Shown: positions 1-11,671, numbered from the stretch's first letter. The stretch: DNA of 64,000 nt from Strigamia acuminata (GCA_949358305.1 OX442316.1:3906001-3970000); one strand, 5' to 3'. The notes: a model not told the origin generated them from the letters alone. Program-made: numbers and translations.

Positions 1-1460
1 GAATAAATAACGAGTGAAATAAAATTTATCACCACCTACATCATTAGAAATGCTGGTAGTAGGTGGCGTTGTTGTGTTGTGTATGATGATGGAAAGTACC
101 GGTTCCGGTTCTGGTGTGAGGGACGGTTCCGGTACCAAAAAAAGCTTACGGTACTAGTACCGGCCCTCAGTACCAACAGAAAAAAAACCTCGGTACCAAG
201 ACTGGTACTGAATCCCGGTACCAATACCGGTACTGGAACCGATACTGAAACCGGTACTGCAATCCCTATTCTACACCAAAACATTTTTTGAATGTGCTGT
301 TATTTTAGTTAATTATTAAATTTTGTCGTTGTTGCATTTGAAACATTTTTACGGACAAGTTTTAATTACTTTTCCTATCGAAGCCCACATTCTTTGACAA
401 CTATTTCCTGGGCGATTGGGCCAAAAATCAACATTTATTTATTTATGAATACACCCTTGGAGAGAGTCTGTTTTGTCTGCAGTAAACAAGCGACATCTAT
501 CGAGAAAGGAAATGACTTCATATTTTATTTGTAACAATTTCTGGTAACGCTGCACTGCATTGACCCGTAACCTTGAGTTGAGACCTCATGTTTGAAGTTG
601 AATGTTGGAAATTGAGGTTAGTCAGGTCATTTAGCTTCTAACCCTAAATCCTTTGAAATGATCCTATGATTCATTCCCTCTACATACAGCAACTGTTTAA
701 ATAACCAAAAAAAATCAATAAAATCAATAAAATCTCAGTTTCTGGAATACATTTCTATTTATTTGCTAAAGTTATCAACAGTGAAGGAAACTGATAGGAA
801 ATATTTTCAAACTTCAAGGACACCTCTCAAATAGACATATTTCATACCCACACATTGGCGACACCTAATGACAAAAGGTAGAACTCTAAACGTTTATTTT
901 CTCACATACACGAGGGAAATATAGCGAGTGTGTGTGTGTTTTTTAGCTGCAGCTGTAGCACTAAATCACCACATGTTCTTCATTAATGTGACTTGGAATC
1001 CTATCGAAATTTGTTGGATCATGGAATATAGTCTAATTTCGAGGAAAAAAAGTAAGTTGAATTTTGCGGAACTAAATAACTGAAACCGATTCTAACTAAC
1101 AAACTAACACTAAATAAAATGCAACAGGAGAACGATGAATGAAAAAAACTATCACCTGATGAAGGCCATTTTTTTTCATTCAAAAACAATCATGTGATTA
1201 AAGAAAATTATCAAAAAGTTGCAGTAAAACATAAATTCGCCTGCTATTAATAATAAAATTAAAATAAGTTGATTAAAAAGACATGAAATGAACTTTATTC
1301 CCTAGATCCAATAGATAATAAATTTCTAGAAAATAATACCGATGAATTTAATCAAAAAATGTGATAGCAATCTGACAACTTTACGTCGACAGTTGACAAA
1401 TAGATATAATTTTGTTGTTTCTTTTATTACACCTGCAAGAATTGATTACACCATTAAAAG
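1..1460. other. Intergenic region upstream of the SLC26 gene
   Basis: No convincing gene is visible. Short ORFs on both strands at 36-291 are created by a degenerate simple repeat. The rest is AT-rich with many stops. The sequence just before 1461 probably holds the 5' UTR and promoter of the transporter, but I see no clear TATA box or initiator. Confidence 0.6.
97..275. repeat. Degenerate GGTACC/CCGGTA simple repeat
   Basis: The stretch is dominated by GGTACC, CGGTAC and CCGGTT words on both strands. Because the motif is nearly self-complementary, it opens ORFs in both directions (Val-Pro or Gly-Thr rich) that look like low-complexity protein. It is best read as a decayed minisatellite. Confidence 0.65.
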
Positions 1461-4297
1461 ATGTCTGACTCTGAGGATATCATCGCAGCAACAGGCAAGG
1501 AAGATGATTCCTTTAGTTGCAGCAAGGTTAGAAAATGTGCTTCCAACTTTTTCACCGTTGGAACCCTTAAACGACACGTTCCTATCATTCGATGGCTACC
1601 TGACTACAACTGCAAGAAACTACAATTCGATGCAATCGCAGGAATAACTGTTGGTCTCACCGTCATACCGCAAGGAATGGCTTACGCAAGTGTAGCCGGC
1701 TTGCCACTGCAGGTAAAATTGGTTTTTGAGAATCTTTAGAGTTTAATTTTTATTTTTTAATCACTAATAGTATGGACTGTATACAGCTTTTATGGCTTGC
1801 TTCGTTTACTGCGTGTTTGGAAGCACAAAAGAAGTAACTATTGGTCCAACTGCAATCATGGGTTTGTTAACGTCGGCGCAGACTGCCAAAGGTGGGCCTA
1901 CTTATGCAGTGCTTTTGTGTTTTTTAAATGGAATAATTATATTTTTATTAGGCATACTTAATTTAGGTAATTTTTTTAAATTTAATTATGATAAAAAAAA
2001 TGTATTTATTTTTGTTGGTTTATTATATTAGGATTTTTAATTGATTTCATTCCTGCACCTGTGATCACTGGTTTTTCATCCGCAGCTGCTATCATTATTG
2101 CTACGACTCAATTGAAGGTATATTACGGATAATATGTAATACAATGTATTTTTAATTGTTTTTCTAGGGTTTATTAGGATTGCACTTGCCAAGCAACGAA
2201 TTCCTCTCAGTAATTATTAATGTATTTAAGAAAATTGGGGAAACAAAGTGAGGAAAAATCAATTTAACCTGTTTTGTTTAATTAATTTGCTTTTTAAAAC
2301 ATTTCTAGGGTCTGGGATCTTGCTTTGGGTGTAATTAGCATCACAATTTTGCTCATTTTAAGGGTAAATTTGTTTTGGGTTGTGTGTAGTAGAAGAAATT
2401 CAAAACTTTCAGTTTATTTATTGCAGAAGATTAGTCAATTCAAGTGGTACGAAGATGAGAACACAAAAGCATCGACTAAATTTTGGCACACATTTTTTTG
2501 GTTTATAGGAATAGGTAAATGAAATAAAATTCCTTCGGTACGGATTAATTGATGTTATTTATTTATTGCAGCAAGAAATGCACTGGTAGCAATTGTAATG
2601 TCCACTTTGGCATTTGTCATTACATCTTACAACAATAACCTGTTCACTCTGACTGGTGATGTTCAGTCAGGTTTGCCACCATTTCAATTGCCACATTTCA
2701 GTTATCAAAGAGGAAATGAAACCATAGACTTCGTCCACATTTTGCAAGAAATGGGATCGAGCATTGGACTTGTGCCTCTTCTCGCCATACTGGAACACAT
2801 TGCCATTGCTAAAGTTTTTGGTAAGTTTCCTGCAAATATTGACAGCAAATTTTTATTTTCAATATTTTTCAAGCACATGGCAAAACTCTCGATGCCACAC
2901 AAGAATTGATAGCTTTAGGTAAGCATCAAACACGATAATTTATTCATATTTGTTACAATACTTGTCATATTTAGGTTTAAGTAACATTATGGGGTCATTT
3001 GTATCATCATTTCCTTGCACAGGCAGTTTTTCGAGGTGTTTATTGAGTTTATTTAGTTAGTACCATATTTGTTTTTGTTAATTTAATCTTTCAGGACTGC
3101 ACTGAATGCAAGCTGTCGTGTTTGTTCTCCTGTAGGAGGTCTTTTTACAGGTATAGATTGAAAATAAACATTAATTAAGACGTTTTTAGGATGAAATTAA
3201 ATTGAATAGGGGCGCTTGTGCTTCTGGCTTTGGATGTTTTGACTGGAACGTTCAAATTCATCCCAAAAGCTACACTTTCATCCATAATTATGTGCACCAT
3301 TCTTACTATGGTTGATTATCAAAGTGTGCCCATTCTCTGGAAAACCAATAGTGAGTTTATTTTATCATTAATAATAAAAATAATAAAATAATTAATAGCT
3401 TAACATTAAATTTTTAGAAGGTGATTTCTTTTTACTATTGGCAACATTTTTCAGCTGTATTTTTGCTGGAGCTGAAGTAAGTGTACCAATTATCGAATGA
3501 AATTGGAGTACTTTCAGTATTTTTATTAGTATGGAGTACTTATTGGTACTGGATTTGGTCTTTTAATACTTTTATACAATACAGCGAGGCCTGATATTGA
3601 AATCTACAGATTTGTAAATATAATTTTTCTCGTTATTTTATTTCTGTTTAATTTTTGTAAATTTCGATTTCAGAGAAACACGGAGTTTGATTACATCATT
3701 TTAAAACCTAATCAACAACTTTATTATTCATCGATGGAATATGTTAAAAATCGTGTAAATTTTTTATCTCAAGGTATATTTAATAGTTATAATACTCAAT
3801 TTTATACGTGTGATTTTTATGTGATTTTTTTTTAAAAAATTTAGAAAACAACAATCTTCCAGTTGTATTTGATGGAGTGTGTTTGCATCAGATTGATTTT
3901 ACAATTGTTCATGCGATTAAGCAATTAATTCAAGAATTTAAAAGCAGAAATCAGAAATTAATTTTTATAAACATGCGGGTTATTATTTATTAATTTTAAA
4001 TCTAATTTTTGTAGTTTTGATTGTGTTGATTCAATTCGTTGCAGCAAGAAGTGATAAATACGATTGAAGATCTGACTGAAGATGAATTCGTGCATTGTGA
4101 AAACAGAGAAGCGATTGAACTTATTTTAGCTGGTTGTTTGCTTTTTATTTTTATTTTTAATGTATTATAGTTTAATGTTTGTGTCAAATATTGTAGGAAT
4201 CACTCCATTATACAAAAGTGGGACGCAATCTTTGAAGGAAGACACTCCTGATGCTAAAATGAACAGTTACGGCACATTCTTGACCAATTCCCTCTGA
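1461..4297 (+). CDS. SLC26 family sulfate/anion transporter, 17 exons, 624 aa
   Basis: Multipass plasma-membrane anion exchanger or transporter of the SLC26/SulP family, probably nearest to the sodium-independent sulfate transporter (A11) group. Coding exons: 1461-1712, 1771-1966, 2032-2117, 2168-2247, 2309-2363, 2427-2514, 2572-2820, 2874-2918, 2975-3035, 3095-3150, 3210-3350, 3418-3476, 3530-3613, 3674-3773, 3845-3978, 4045-4132, 4197-4297. All have GT-AG borders and consistent phase, giving 624 residues, normal for the family. The N-terminus MSDSEDII leads into the SulP core: PQGMAYASVAGLP joined to QYGLYTAF is the SLC26 signature. Hydrophobic helices follow, then IGPTAIMG and PCTGSFSRTALN. 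Exons 15-17 encode a short STAS domain (PVVFDGVCLHQIDF, then a helix). Introns are mostly 50-60 bp. AATAAA-type polyadenylation words lie near 4310. Substrate is inferred from family only. Confidence 0.93.
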
Positions 4298-4587
4298 ATT
4301 TGTAAAAATAAAAATAAAAGTTTTTAATTATTATGTTTTATCAACATGAAAAATTAAATGTATAATTTACACAACACTTCTTCAAAAAAAATAATATAAA
4401 TATGCTCGGACCATCAGTGAGACCACATCGATTTAATTTGCCTTGTTCACTGAAACGTATCAAGTGTTCGATGATAAAAATGAATAAATATATTCCGTTT
4501 GACACGAAGGAAGGAAGTATAATTCTGTCATTCTGTGGTTAATTTTTTATCACTAGGTGGAACACGCGTGGCAGGAAGTTGTCACAC

Positions 4588-4600
4588 TTCTCGAAGTTTC
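4588..4600 (+). promoter_or_regulatory. Perfect three-box heat-shock element
   Basis: TTC-2nt-GAA-2nt-TTC occurs at 4588-4590, 4593-4595 and 4598-4600, the canonical alternating HSF-binding arrangement. It sits just upstream of the small spliced ORF at 4619. Function is inferred from the motif alone. Confidence 0.45.
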
Positions 4601-4618
4601 TATAGTTTTTGATTGGCT

Positions 4619-5073
4619 ATGCAGATTAGTCTGCATGCAAGTTCTACTTTGCATATTCTTTTTTTACACTTGTCTCCGAGCATAGTGTTCGCCATTCGGC
4701 TCGGTGGAGGACGAGGACGTAGACGTCGTGGATTTCGTATGGTGAGTACGTTGGTTTTTCATTTTATTTTACACTTGCTGCTTTTATTTAGTTGTGGTTG
4801 TTTTGTTTTCACATTGTATTAAGTGCAATAAGTTTTAATTAGTTTTCTAGCGTGTTTTTTGTTTTTCGTAGAAGAGGTTTATCGTAAGTAGTTTCTGTGT
4901 TTTACATTTTATAGCGCATGCATTACTTACTTGTTAATACAAATGGCGTGCGCATGTTTAATTTGTTGTTTTGATTTTAGTTTTGACTTTGTCTTATTTT
5001 TATATGGTTTATTAATTTTATAAGTTACTAATTGTGTATTTTCTCTATTTTTTAGGTTCAAAAATACTTCTAG
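4619..5073 (+). CDS. Putative small spliced ORF (46 aa) or non-coding transcript
   Basis: I do not recognise this product. An ATG at 4619 opens an exon to 4741 that ends at a strong donor (ATG then gtgagt). The acceptor tttttag at 5055 joins GTTCAAAAATAC and a TAG at 5071-5073, in phase. The peptide has a hydrophobic N-terminal half, then a Gly-Arg cluster (GGGRGRRRRGFR), then VQKYF. The Arg-Gly tail recalls RNA-binding or ribosomal proteins, but no family can be named. It could equally be the spliced 5' part of a long non-coding RNA. A heat-shock element lies just upstream. Confidence 0.3.
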
Positions 5074-5990
5074 TGTCAATCCAGCCGGAGAATTCAGCAC
5101 CGAAGACATTTATTTGTATTTCGTTATTATATTTTAAGTAAAATAAAATTTATTTGTGTTGTCTTTATAATTTTTATGTAGTTTTATTAAACTACATAAA
5201 AATTATAATTACATTATACTTTTAATTAAAAATTTGTTTTTCATTTAATTAATAAATATAAAATCTTTATACCACCCTCCCTTTTTTATTTTAAGTCCAA
5301 ACCTATAAAAATTTGGCATAGATTCACCTTTTTGACAAAATGACATAGCTTATAGAAAATAAAAACTTTATTGAAATGAAAATAAACTTTATACACAAAA
5401 ATATTTACAAATTTTTCCTTAAAAGGAAAATAAATGGCAAATAAAACATTCAAGTGGGTTATAATGGACTATTTAAGGATTACCTCAGGAAAACATCCCC
5501 CTTGGGACTCCGCCATTTTACCACACCTCCAGGACCCAGAGTGTGCCACGCTCTGGGCCCCTTAAAAATGTCCCACGATGTCAGTTTTAAATTTACCTAG
5601 ATAGAAAAAGTATAAAATAAATATTATAAACATAATATATAAAAATTATACAGAAATATGAATTAAAATCATTATACAAAAATAAATGTACACAAGTTAA
5701 AACAATTATACAAGTAGCTATTATGGAATTAAAATAACGATGTTTTTCGTTTTGGGCTTCATGGAATTCGTCACTACAGTTGTCTCTGGTTTTCGTCGGC
5801 GTTATTGTATCCGTATAGATAAACCTAAAAAGCGAAATAAGTGACTAATAAAAACATAGGTTAAATTCAAAATTCGACAAAACTCTGACTATTTACACTA
5901 GTAAATTTAAACTAAAGACTAGAAATTAAAGTAAAACTCACCTCAGTCGAACGCCGTCTGCTTTGCATACAAGCCGAACAAAACTAATGA
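5074..5990. other. Intergenic AT-rich sequence with transposon-like GC block
   Basis: No gene is visible. A GC-richer block at about 5490-5580 stands out and looks like part of a dispersed repeat. The remainder is A/T-rich with no open frame. Confidence 0.5.
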
Positions 5991-5994
5991 ATAA

Positions 5995-7137
5995 CTAAGC
6001 GAAATAAAATAAAACAAAACAATTTTATACTCATTATATTTGAAATAAAATTGAATAAAATACTCAAAATATTAAAGAAAACTCAAGAAATACATTAAAT
6101 ATTCTCTCGCCGAAATTGTGCGAGACAATACAATTGAAAACTAAGCCTAAACTGCAGACAAATCGAAAATTTAAATGCGCAAATAAATTATCCATGCACG
6201 AAAACAACTAAAAATTAATTGCATGAAAAACAACGGTGCTAAATAAAAGCTAGAAAGAAAAATTCAAGTGAAACTCACCACAGACCGTTGCATACTTCGC
6301 CTCCGAGCAGGAAACCAAAGTAACTATATAACAGGACTATATAGCAGGAAACCACTAGCGAAAACTTAGACGAAAATAAAAAGACAAAATAGCAAACTCC
6401 CCGTCATCCAATTTGAATATCCAATCAAAACTCACAGAAATTTATCGAAAAAACATCAACTACCTCAGAGCTGTCACCTGTTGATAAAATTGCAACATAA
6501 AACATTCCGATGCACCGATGTTCAGTTTCGCGCTGCCATCTAGTGGAAATAACCTGAAACATAAAAATTATAACAAAAATTAAACGTTAACGACACTCTT
6601 GCACGAAAAATAAGCAACTCGTCGCTGTTATTTAACCTCGACGGTTGACATCAACGGGAGGACGCGCCCGCGTGGTTTTCGCCATTATCTATCCGACCAT
6701 TGCTTTTAAAACATGGAAATAACGACATTTCTGAAAGAAAAGACAACCACAAACGAATAGAAAAATGAAACCAGAAAAATAAGCCAATTTATGTTCCTCA
6801 GACTATTTGTAAACTACAAAACAAATAAATATCGTGCACATTCACACCACTAGATGACACTAGGATCACACGTGCACCCTTTTGCAAATTCTAGTACTGT
6901 ATATTTGTTTATGCAATCAATGTGGTCATATGAAAGTAGTATGGAAACCGATAAATAAAGGTGACTCCTCGGCTTCCGTCGGTATCTCGGTCTAACAGCT
7001 CCATTTTGAGTTTGCTAGAGATACAAACGTAAACATTTTAATGATTTTAGGCGGGAATTTTAAGTCTCGATCATTTGTCGGTATTTTTTAAAGTGACATT
7101 TAGTTTTGCTAATTTCCAACGACTAAGCAGCCAATCG
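5995..7137 (+). repeat. Segmental duplication flank, copy 1 (upstream of RING gene A)
   Basis: This about 1.1-kb sequence recurs at 8199-9661 (interrupted by a MITE) and 11713-12826. It contains the promoter and a non-coding first exon that ends CAATCG before gtaagtgtt at 7137. Sequence identity by eye is high, with small indels, so duplication was recent. Confidence 0.85.
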
Positions 7138-7220
7138 GTAAGTGTTAATTGAATCACACGAGGTAGATAATCAAAGAGGACTAATAATTGTATTCAACTT
7201 CAGCTTTTGAAGAGATCACA

Positions 7221-7823
7221 ATGGCTGCATCGAAATACATTCCCGTTGGAACAGTTTTCGGCCTTCAAGATGGAATGGTAAGCGGTTTAATTCGCAGAAA
7301 TAAATGAATGTTTGTAGTGAAATTTGCACATTTTCAGAGCAAAGCTGAGATAAAGGCTATTGAGTGGATGTATTCGGTGAAAACGACGACGAAATCGGCG
7401 CGAGCGAATCTCGTCTTTTTTTGGGATAATGGCAGCTTGATGTTTCGAAGCAACAAAATCATTCGTCGAGGTGATAAATTCGTCTTATTGGAAGTTGACG
7501 ACGAATCCGACTCGGAACAGGAAATAAGTGAAGAAAGTGGTAATTATTCGAGTTTTCCACCGTGCGAAATTGGATAAATTAATCAATTTCCCTATGAATT
7601 AGACGAGGAGGAGGCTGCACAGGATATTCCTGAGCCTACACCAGCCAAGTGTGTTGTCTGCCTAACGGGGGGCAGAACGACATTGATGTTACCGTGTGCG
7701 CACGGCTACTTCTGCACTGATTGTGCTGGACGGATTATGGCCGATGCCCAACTTGCAAGAACAACCCCTCGTTGCCCCTACTGTAGGAATGATGTCTTCT
7801 CCACCCTACGCATCTACGTGTAA
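7221..7823 (+). CDS. RING-finger protein of the shared-N-module cluster, copy A, 159 aa
   Basis: Probable small RING E3 ubiquitin ligase. Exons 7221-7277, 7338-7539 and 7603-7823, preceded by a non-coding exon ending at 7137. Residues 1-86 are a module also found in the three following genes: MAASKYIPVGTVFGLQDGM, then a conserved domain containing KAIEWMYSVKTTTKS and MFRSNKIIRRGDKFVLLE, then an acidic ESDSEQEISEESG stretch. I cannot assign it to a named family. The last exon is a C3HC4 RING: CVVC, then CAH, FCTDC and CPYC, ending in TLRIYV at the C-terminus, as in many compact RING ligases. A run-through of the second intron gives an alternative ending (NYSSFPPCEIG). Confidence 0.75.
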
Positions 7824-7852
7824 ATTTACTAATACATGTAGTCCCATTAAAA

Positions 7853-8152
7853 AAACATTTCTTTAAAAAAAAAATTTTATTTAATAAAAAACATTTAAAA
7901 ATATTTTAACTTTACAAAATTCACAGTTGCGACGTCGCGGGTGTGAATAACAATACCGCAGAATGTCGCGCAAGAACTTAAACAATATTCAAATACGCGA
8001 AGTCGCGGATTCGAATGTTGACATCACAGAACGTCGCGCGTAAGAACTCTCTGCATATTCACACCCGCGACGTCGCGACTGTGAATTTTGTTAAGTTAAA
8101 ATATTTTTAAATGTTTTTTATTAAATAAAATTTGTTTTTTTAAAGAAATTTG
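7853..8152. mobile_element. Fold-back (long inverted repeat) element 3' of RING copy A
   Basis: The left arm (about 7855-7945) and right arm (about 8062-8152) are reverse complements: an A/T-rich segment ending in TTCACAGTTGCGACGTCGCG pairs with CGCGACGTCGCGACTGTGAA. The core holds extra palindromic GCGACGTCGC and TGTCGCGC words. A shorter version sits at the equivalent place after RING copy C (11429-11671), so it was present before the duplication. Confidence 0.7.
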
Positions 8153-8198
8153 CTTTTTTGGATTCGCCGACTGCTTTGTGGAATAATCACAGACCTAG

Positions 8199-9661
8199 GC
8201 GAAATAAAATAAAACAAAAACAATTTTAAACTCATTATATTTGAAATAAACTTGGATAAAATAAAATATTAAAGAAAACTCAAGAAATACATTTAATATT
8301 CTCTCGCCAAAATTGTGTGAAACAATACAATTGAAAACTAAGCCTAAACTGCAGACAAATCGAAAATTTAAATGCGCAAATAAATTATCCATGCACGAAA
8401 ACAACTAAAAATTAATTGCATGAAAAACAACAGTACTGCTAAATAAAAGCTAGAAAAATAAATTCAAGTGAAACTCATCACAGACCGTTGCGTACTTCGC
8501 CTCCGAGCAGGAAAACACGAGCGACCTGTCACCTGGTGATAAAATTGCAACATAAAACATTCCGATGCACCGATGTTCAGTTTCGCGCTGCCATCTCGTG
8601 GAAATAACCTGAAACATAAAATATTATAACAAAATTAAACGTAACGACACTCTCGCGAAAGAATAACTGGTCGCTAAGCGACTCATCGCTGTTATTTAAA
8701 GGTCATGGGAAGAGAAAAATAAAAATTGAGGAGAAGATTGTTTGTGTCATTATTAGACCAAATCCATTGTTGAAACGTGTTCAATTGTTTCGAGAGTGTT
8801 ATATCGTTCGTTTAAACGTTTGAAAATTCTCAAATGTCCTCCATTTTTAGTTTTCGAAAGTTTCCAAAAGTTGCCGTTGGTGGCGCTATTTATGACGTCA
8901 TCGGCGACAAACAAGCAGCTTTTTAGCATGGGCTTGGCTTCATTTAAGAGCTACAAAATTTTTTTTCCAAATTTGACAACACTGTTAGGTTATTGGGATT
9001 TTAATATTCAGTAAATATTCCAATTTGCTATTTGTTGCAAGTGTATAGGTTCAAAAGAACTAATAATAAATTTTCGTAGCTCTTAAATGAAGCCAAGCCC
9101 ATGCTAAAAAGCTGCTTGTTTGTCGCCGATGACGTCATAAATAGCGCCACCAACGGCAACTTTTGGAAACTTTCGAAAACTAAAAATGGAGGACATTTGA
9201 GAATTTTCAAACGTTTAAACGAACGATATAACACTCTCGAAACAATTGAACACGTTTCAACAATGGATTTGGTCTAATAATGACTCAAACAATCTTCTCC
9301 TCAATTTTTATTTTTCTCTTCCCATGACCTTTAACCTCGCTCGAAGGTTGACAGCAACGGGAAGACGCGCCCGCGTGCTTTTCGCCATTATCTATCCGAC
9401 CATTGTTTTTAAAACATGGAAATAACGACATTTCAGCAATCAATGTGGTCGTATGAAAGTAGTATGGAAACCGATAAATAAAGGTCACTCCTCGGCTTCC
9501 GTCGATATCTCGGTCTAACCGCTCCATTTTGAGTTTGCTAGAGATACAAACGTAAACATTTTAATGATTTTAGGCGGGAATTTTTAGTCTCGATCACTTG
9601 TCAGTATTTTTTAAAGTGAACATTTAGTTTTGCTAATTTCCAACGACTAAGCAGCCAATCG
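8199..9661 (+). repeat. Segmental duplication flank, copy 2, interrupted by a MITE
   Basis: Same unit as 5995-7137. It has a 631-bp insertion at 8700-9330, lacks a segment present in copy 1 after the MITE, and ends with the non-coding exon and donor at 9661. It feeds gene copy B. Confidence 0.8.
8700..9330. mobile_element. MITE with long terminal inverted repeats and TTAA target duplication
   Basis: The element starts AGGTCATGGG and ends CCCATGACCT. Each arm is roughly 260-290 bp, and the two arms are near-perfect reverse complements; the same peptide can even be read from both strands. It is bounded by TTAA at 8696-8699 and 9331-9334. The paralogous flanks at about 6632 and 12322 show the empty site (gttatttaac), proving insertion at a single TTAA. 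TTAA targets are typical of the piggyBac superfamily. No transposase ORF is present. Confidence 0.88.
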
Positions 9662-9738
9662 GTAAGTGTTAATTGAATCGCACGAGGTAACCTTGGGACT
9701 AATAATTGTATTCAACTTCAGCTTTTGAAGAGATCAAA

Positions 9739-10728
9739 ATGGCTGCATCGAAATACTTTCCCGCTGGAACCGTTTTCGGCCGTCAAGATGGAATGGTAAG
9801 CGGTTTAATTCGCAGAAATAAATGAATATTTGTAGTGAAAATCGCACATTTACAGAGCCAAGCTCAGATAAAGGCTTTGGAGTGGATGTATTCGGTGAAA
9901 ACGACGACGAAATCGGTGCGAGCGAATCTCGTCTTGTTTTGGGCTAATGGCAGCATGATGTTTCGAAGCAACAAAACCATTCGTCGTGGTGATAAATTCG
10001 TCTTATTGGAAGACGATGCGGTGAAACGTCTGAAAAAAAAAGCGTCGAACGACGAATCAGACTCGGAACAGGAAATAAGTGAAGAAAGTGGTAATTATTC
10101 GAGTTTTCCACCGTGCGAAATTGCATAAATTAATCAATTTCCCTATGAATTAGACGGATGGAAAAGATTCACTTGTAAAATGTGCTCGATGGTGTTCTTG
10201 AACGCGCCTGCGCTCAAGGAGCACAAAAAGAAACACGGACCGTCGATTAAAATGCATCCGTGCGACCAATGCATCCGCTCGTTCGTGTACTTGACGAGTC
10301 TCGAGGCTCATTTGAAGGATGATCACAAAAAGGATGAAGAGAAACCCTCGAAAAAGACGCCCCAAAAGATGTACAAATGCGATGATTGCGGCAGGGTATT
10401 CAGATGGGAGACTTCGTACGACGACCATCGGGCGGTTCACCGAAAGGATTTCGTCTGCAAAATCTGTCGGAAGGTGTTCGGCAAGAAAATCTTCTTGGAG
10501 AACCACGCAATGACCCATAAAAAGGATAAAAACAAGCGGAGTAAGGACGGGGAAAAGGTCGTGGAGGTCGTCGACGTCTCGTCCGACGAGGAAAAGACGG
10601 AGGAAAGCGAGGAGAGCGAAAGCGAACAACCGAAGCTTAGACGCGGGAAAAGAGCGCGCAAAATGGTCACATCGCGGTCGCCTGTTAAGAGGAATCGAAG
10701 GGAAAACGCGAAGAAAACCAGGCAATCG
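9739..10728 (+). CDS. C2H2 zinc-finger protein of the shared-N-module cluster, copy B (truncated 3' end)
   Basis: Exons 9739-9795, 9856-10090 and 10154-10728. The shared N-terminal module (MAASKYFPAGTVFGRQDGM, EWMYSVKTTTKS, RRGDKFVLLE) is followed by four C2H2-type fingers: FTCKMCSMVF, HPCDQCIRSF, YKCDDCGRVF and FVCKICRKVF, each with H-x3-4-H. A Ser/Glu/Lys-rich tail follows. A nuclear DNA-binding role is inferred. Compared with copy D it lacks the acidic linker before the fingers and the last finger. Its coding sequence stops matching copy D exactly where it meets the CAATCG/gtaagtgtt donor of the cluster's non-coding first exon. Splicing there joins, in frame, to copy C (see findings), because no stop codon precedes the donor. 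Confidence 0.72.
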
Positions 10729-10794
10729 GTAAGTGTTAATTGAATCACACGAGGTATATAAACAAAGAGGACTAATAATTGTATTCAACTTCAG

Positions 10795-11403
10795 CTCAAA
10801 ATGTCTGCAACGAAATACTTTCCCGTTGGAACAGTTTTTGGCCTTCGAGATGGAATGGTAAGCGGTTTATTTCGCAGTAATAAATGAATATTTGTAGTGA
10901 AATTTGCACATTTTCAGAGCCAAGCTCAGATAAAGGCTTTGGAGTGGATGTATTCGGTGAAAAGGACGACGAAATCGGTGGAAGCGAATCTCGAATCGTT
11001 TTGGGATAATGGCAGCATGATGTTTAGAAGCAACAAAATCATTCGTCGTGGTGATAAATTCGTCTTGTTGGATGATGACGACGAATCAGACTCGGAACAG
11101 GAAATAAGTGAAGAAAGTGGTAATTATTCGAGTTTTCCACCGTGCGAAATTGCATAAATTAATCAATTTCCCTATGAATTAGACGAGGAGGAGGCTGCGC
11201 AGGATATTCCTGAGCCTACACCAGCCAAGTGTGTCGTCTGCCTAACAGGGGGCAGAACGACATTGATGTTACCGTGTGCGCACGGCTACTTCTGCACTGA
11301 TTGTGCTGGACGAATTATGGCCGATGCCCAACTTGAAAGAACAACCCCTCGTTGCCCCTACTGTAGGAAGGATATCGAATCCACCCTACGCATCTATGTG
11401 TAA
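10795..11403 (+). CDS. RING-finger protein of the shared-N-module cluster, copy C, 159 aa if started at 10801
   Basis: Exons 10795-10857 (ATG at 10801), 10918-11119 and 11183-11403. It begins MSATKYFPVGTVFGLRDGM, carries the shared module and acidic stretch, and ends in the same C3HC4 RING as copy A (CVVC, CAH, CTDC, CPYC) with TLRIYV at the C-terminus. Unlike copies A, B and D it has no separate promoter flank. Its first exon is reached directly from the last exon of copy B across a 66-bp intron. It is therefore either the 3' half of a B-C fusion or depends on an internal start. Confidence 0.72.
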
Positions 11404-11428
11404 ATTTACTAATACATGTACTCCCATT

Positions 11429-11671
11429 AAAAAAACAAATTTCTTTAAAAAAAAACACATTTTATTTAATAAAAAACATTTAAAAATATTTTAACTTTAC
11501 AAAATTCACAGTTGCGACGTCGCGGATGTGAATATGCAGAGAGTTCTTACGCGCGACGTTCTGTGATGTCAACATTCAAATCCGCGACGTCGCGACTCTG
11601 AATTTTGTAAAGTTAAAATATTTTTTAATGTTTTTTATTAAATAAATTTTTTTTTTTAAAGAAATTTCCTT
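11429..11671. mobile_element. Fold-back element 3' of RING copy C
   Basis: Shortened version of the fold-back at 7853-8152, with the same A/T-rich arms and GCGACGTCGC palindromes but a smaller core. Presence after both RING copies shows it travelled with the duplicated segment. Confidence 0.65.

Noticed and set aside
36-291. Val/Pro- and Gly/Thr-rich ORFs on both strands
   Set aside because: Low-complexity GGTACC-type repeat.
8796-9234. Identical peptide (MLYRSFKRLKILK...) encoded on both strands
   Set aside because: Simply the two arms of an inverted-repeat MITE, not a duplicated gene.
10150-10788. 212-residue minus-strand ORF, and similar ones at 13337-14123
   Set aside because: Antisense of the C2H2 exons; the fingers on the plus strand are unmistakable.
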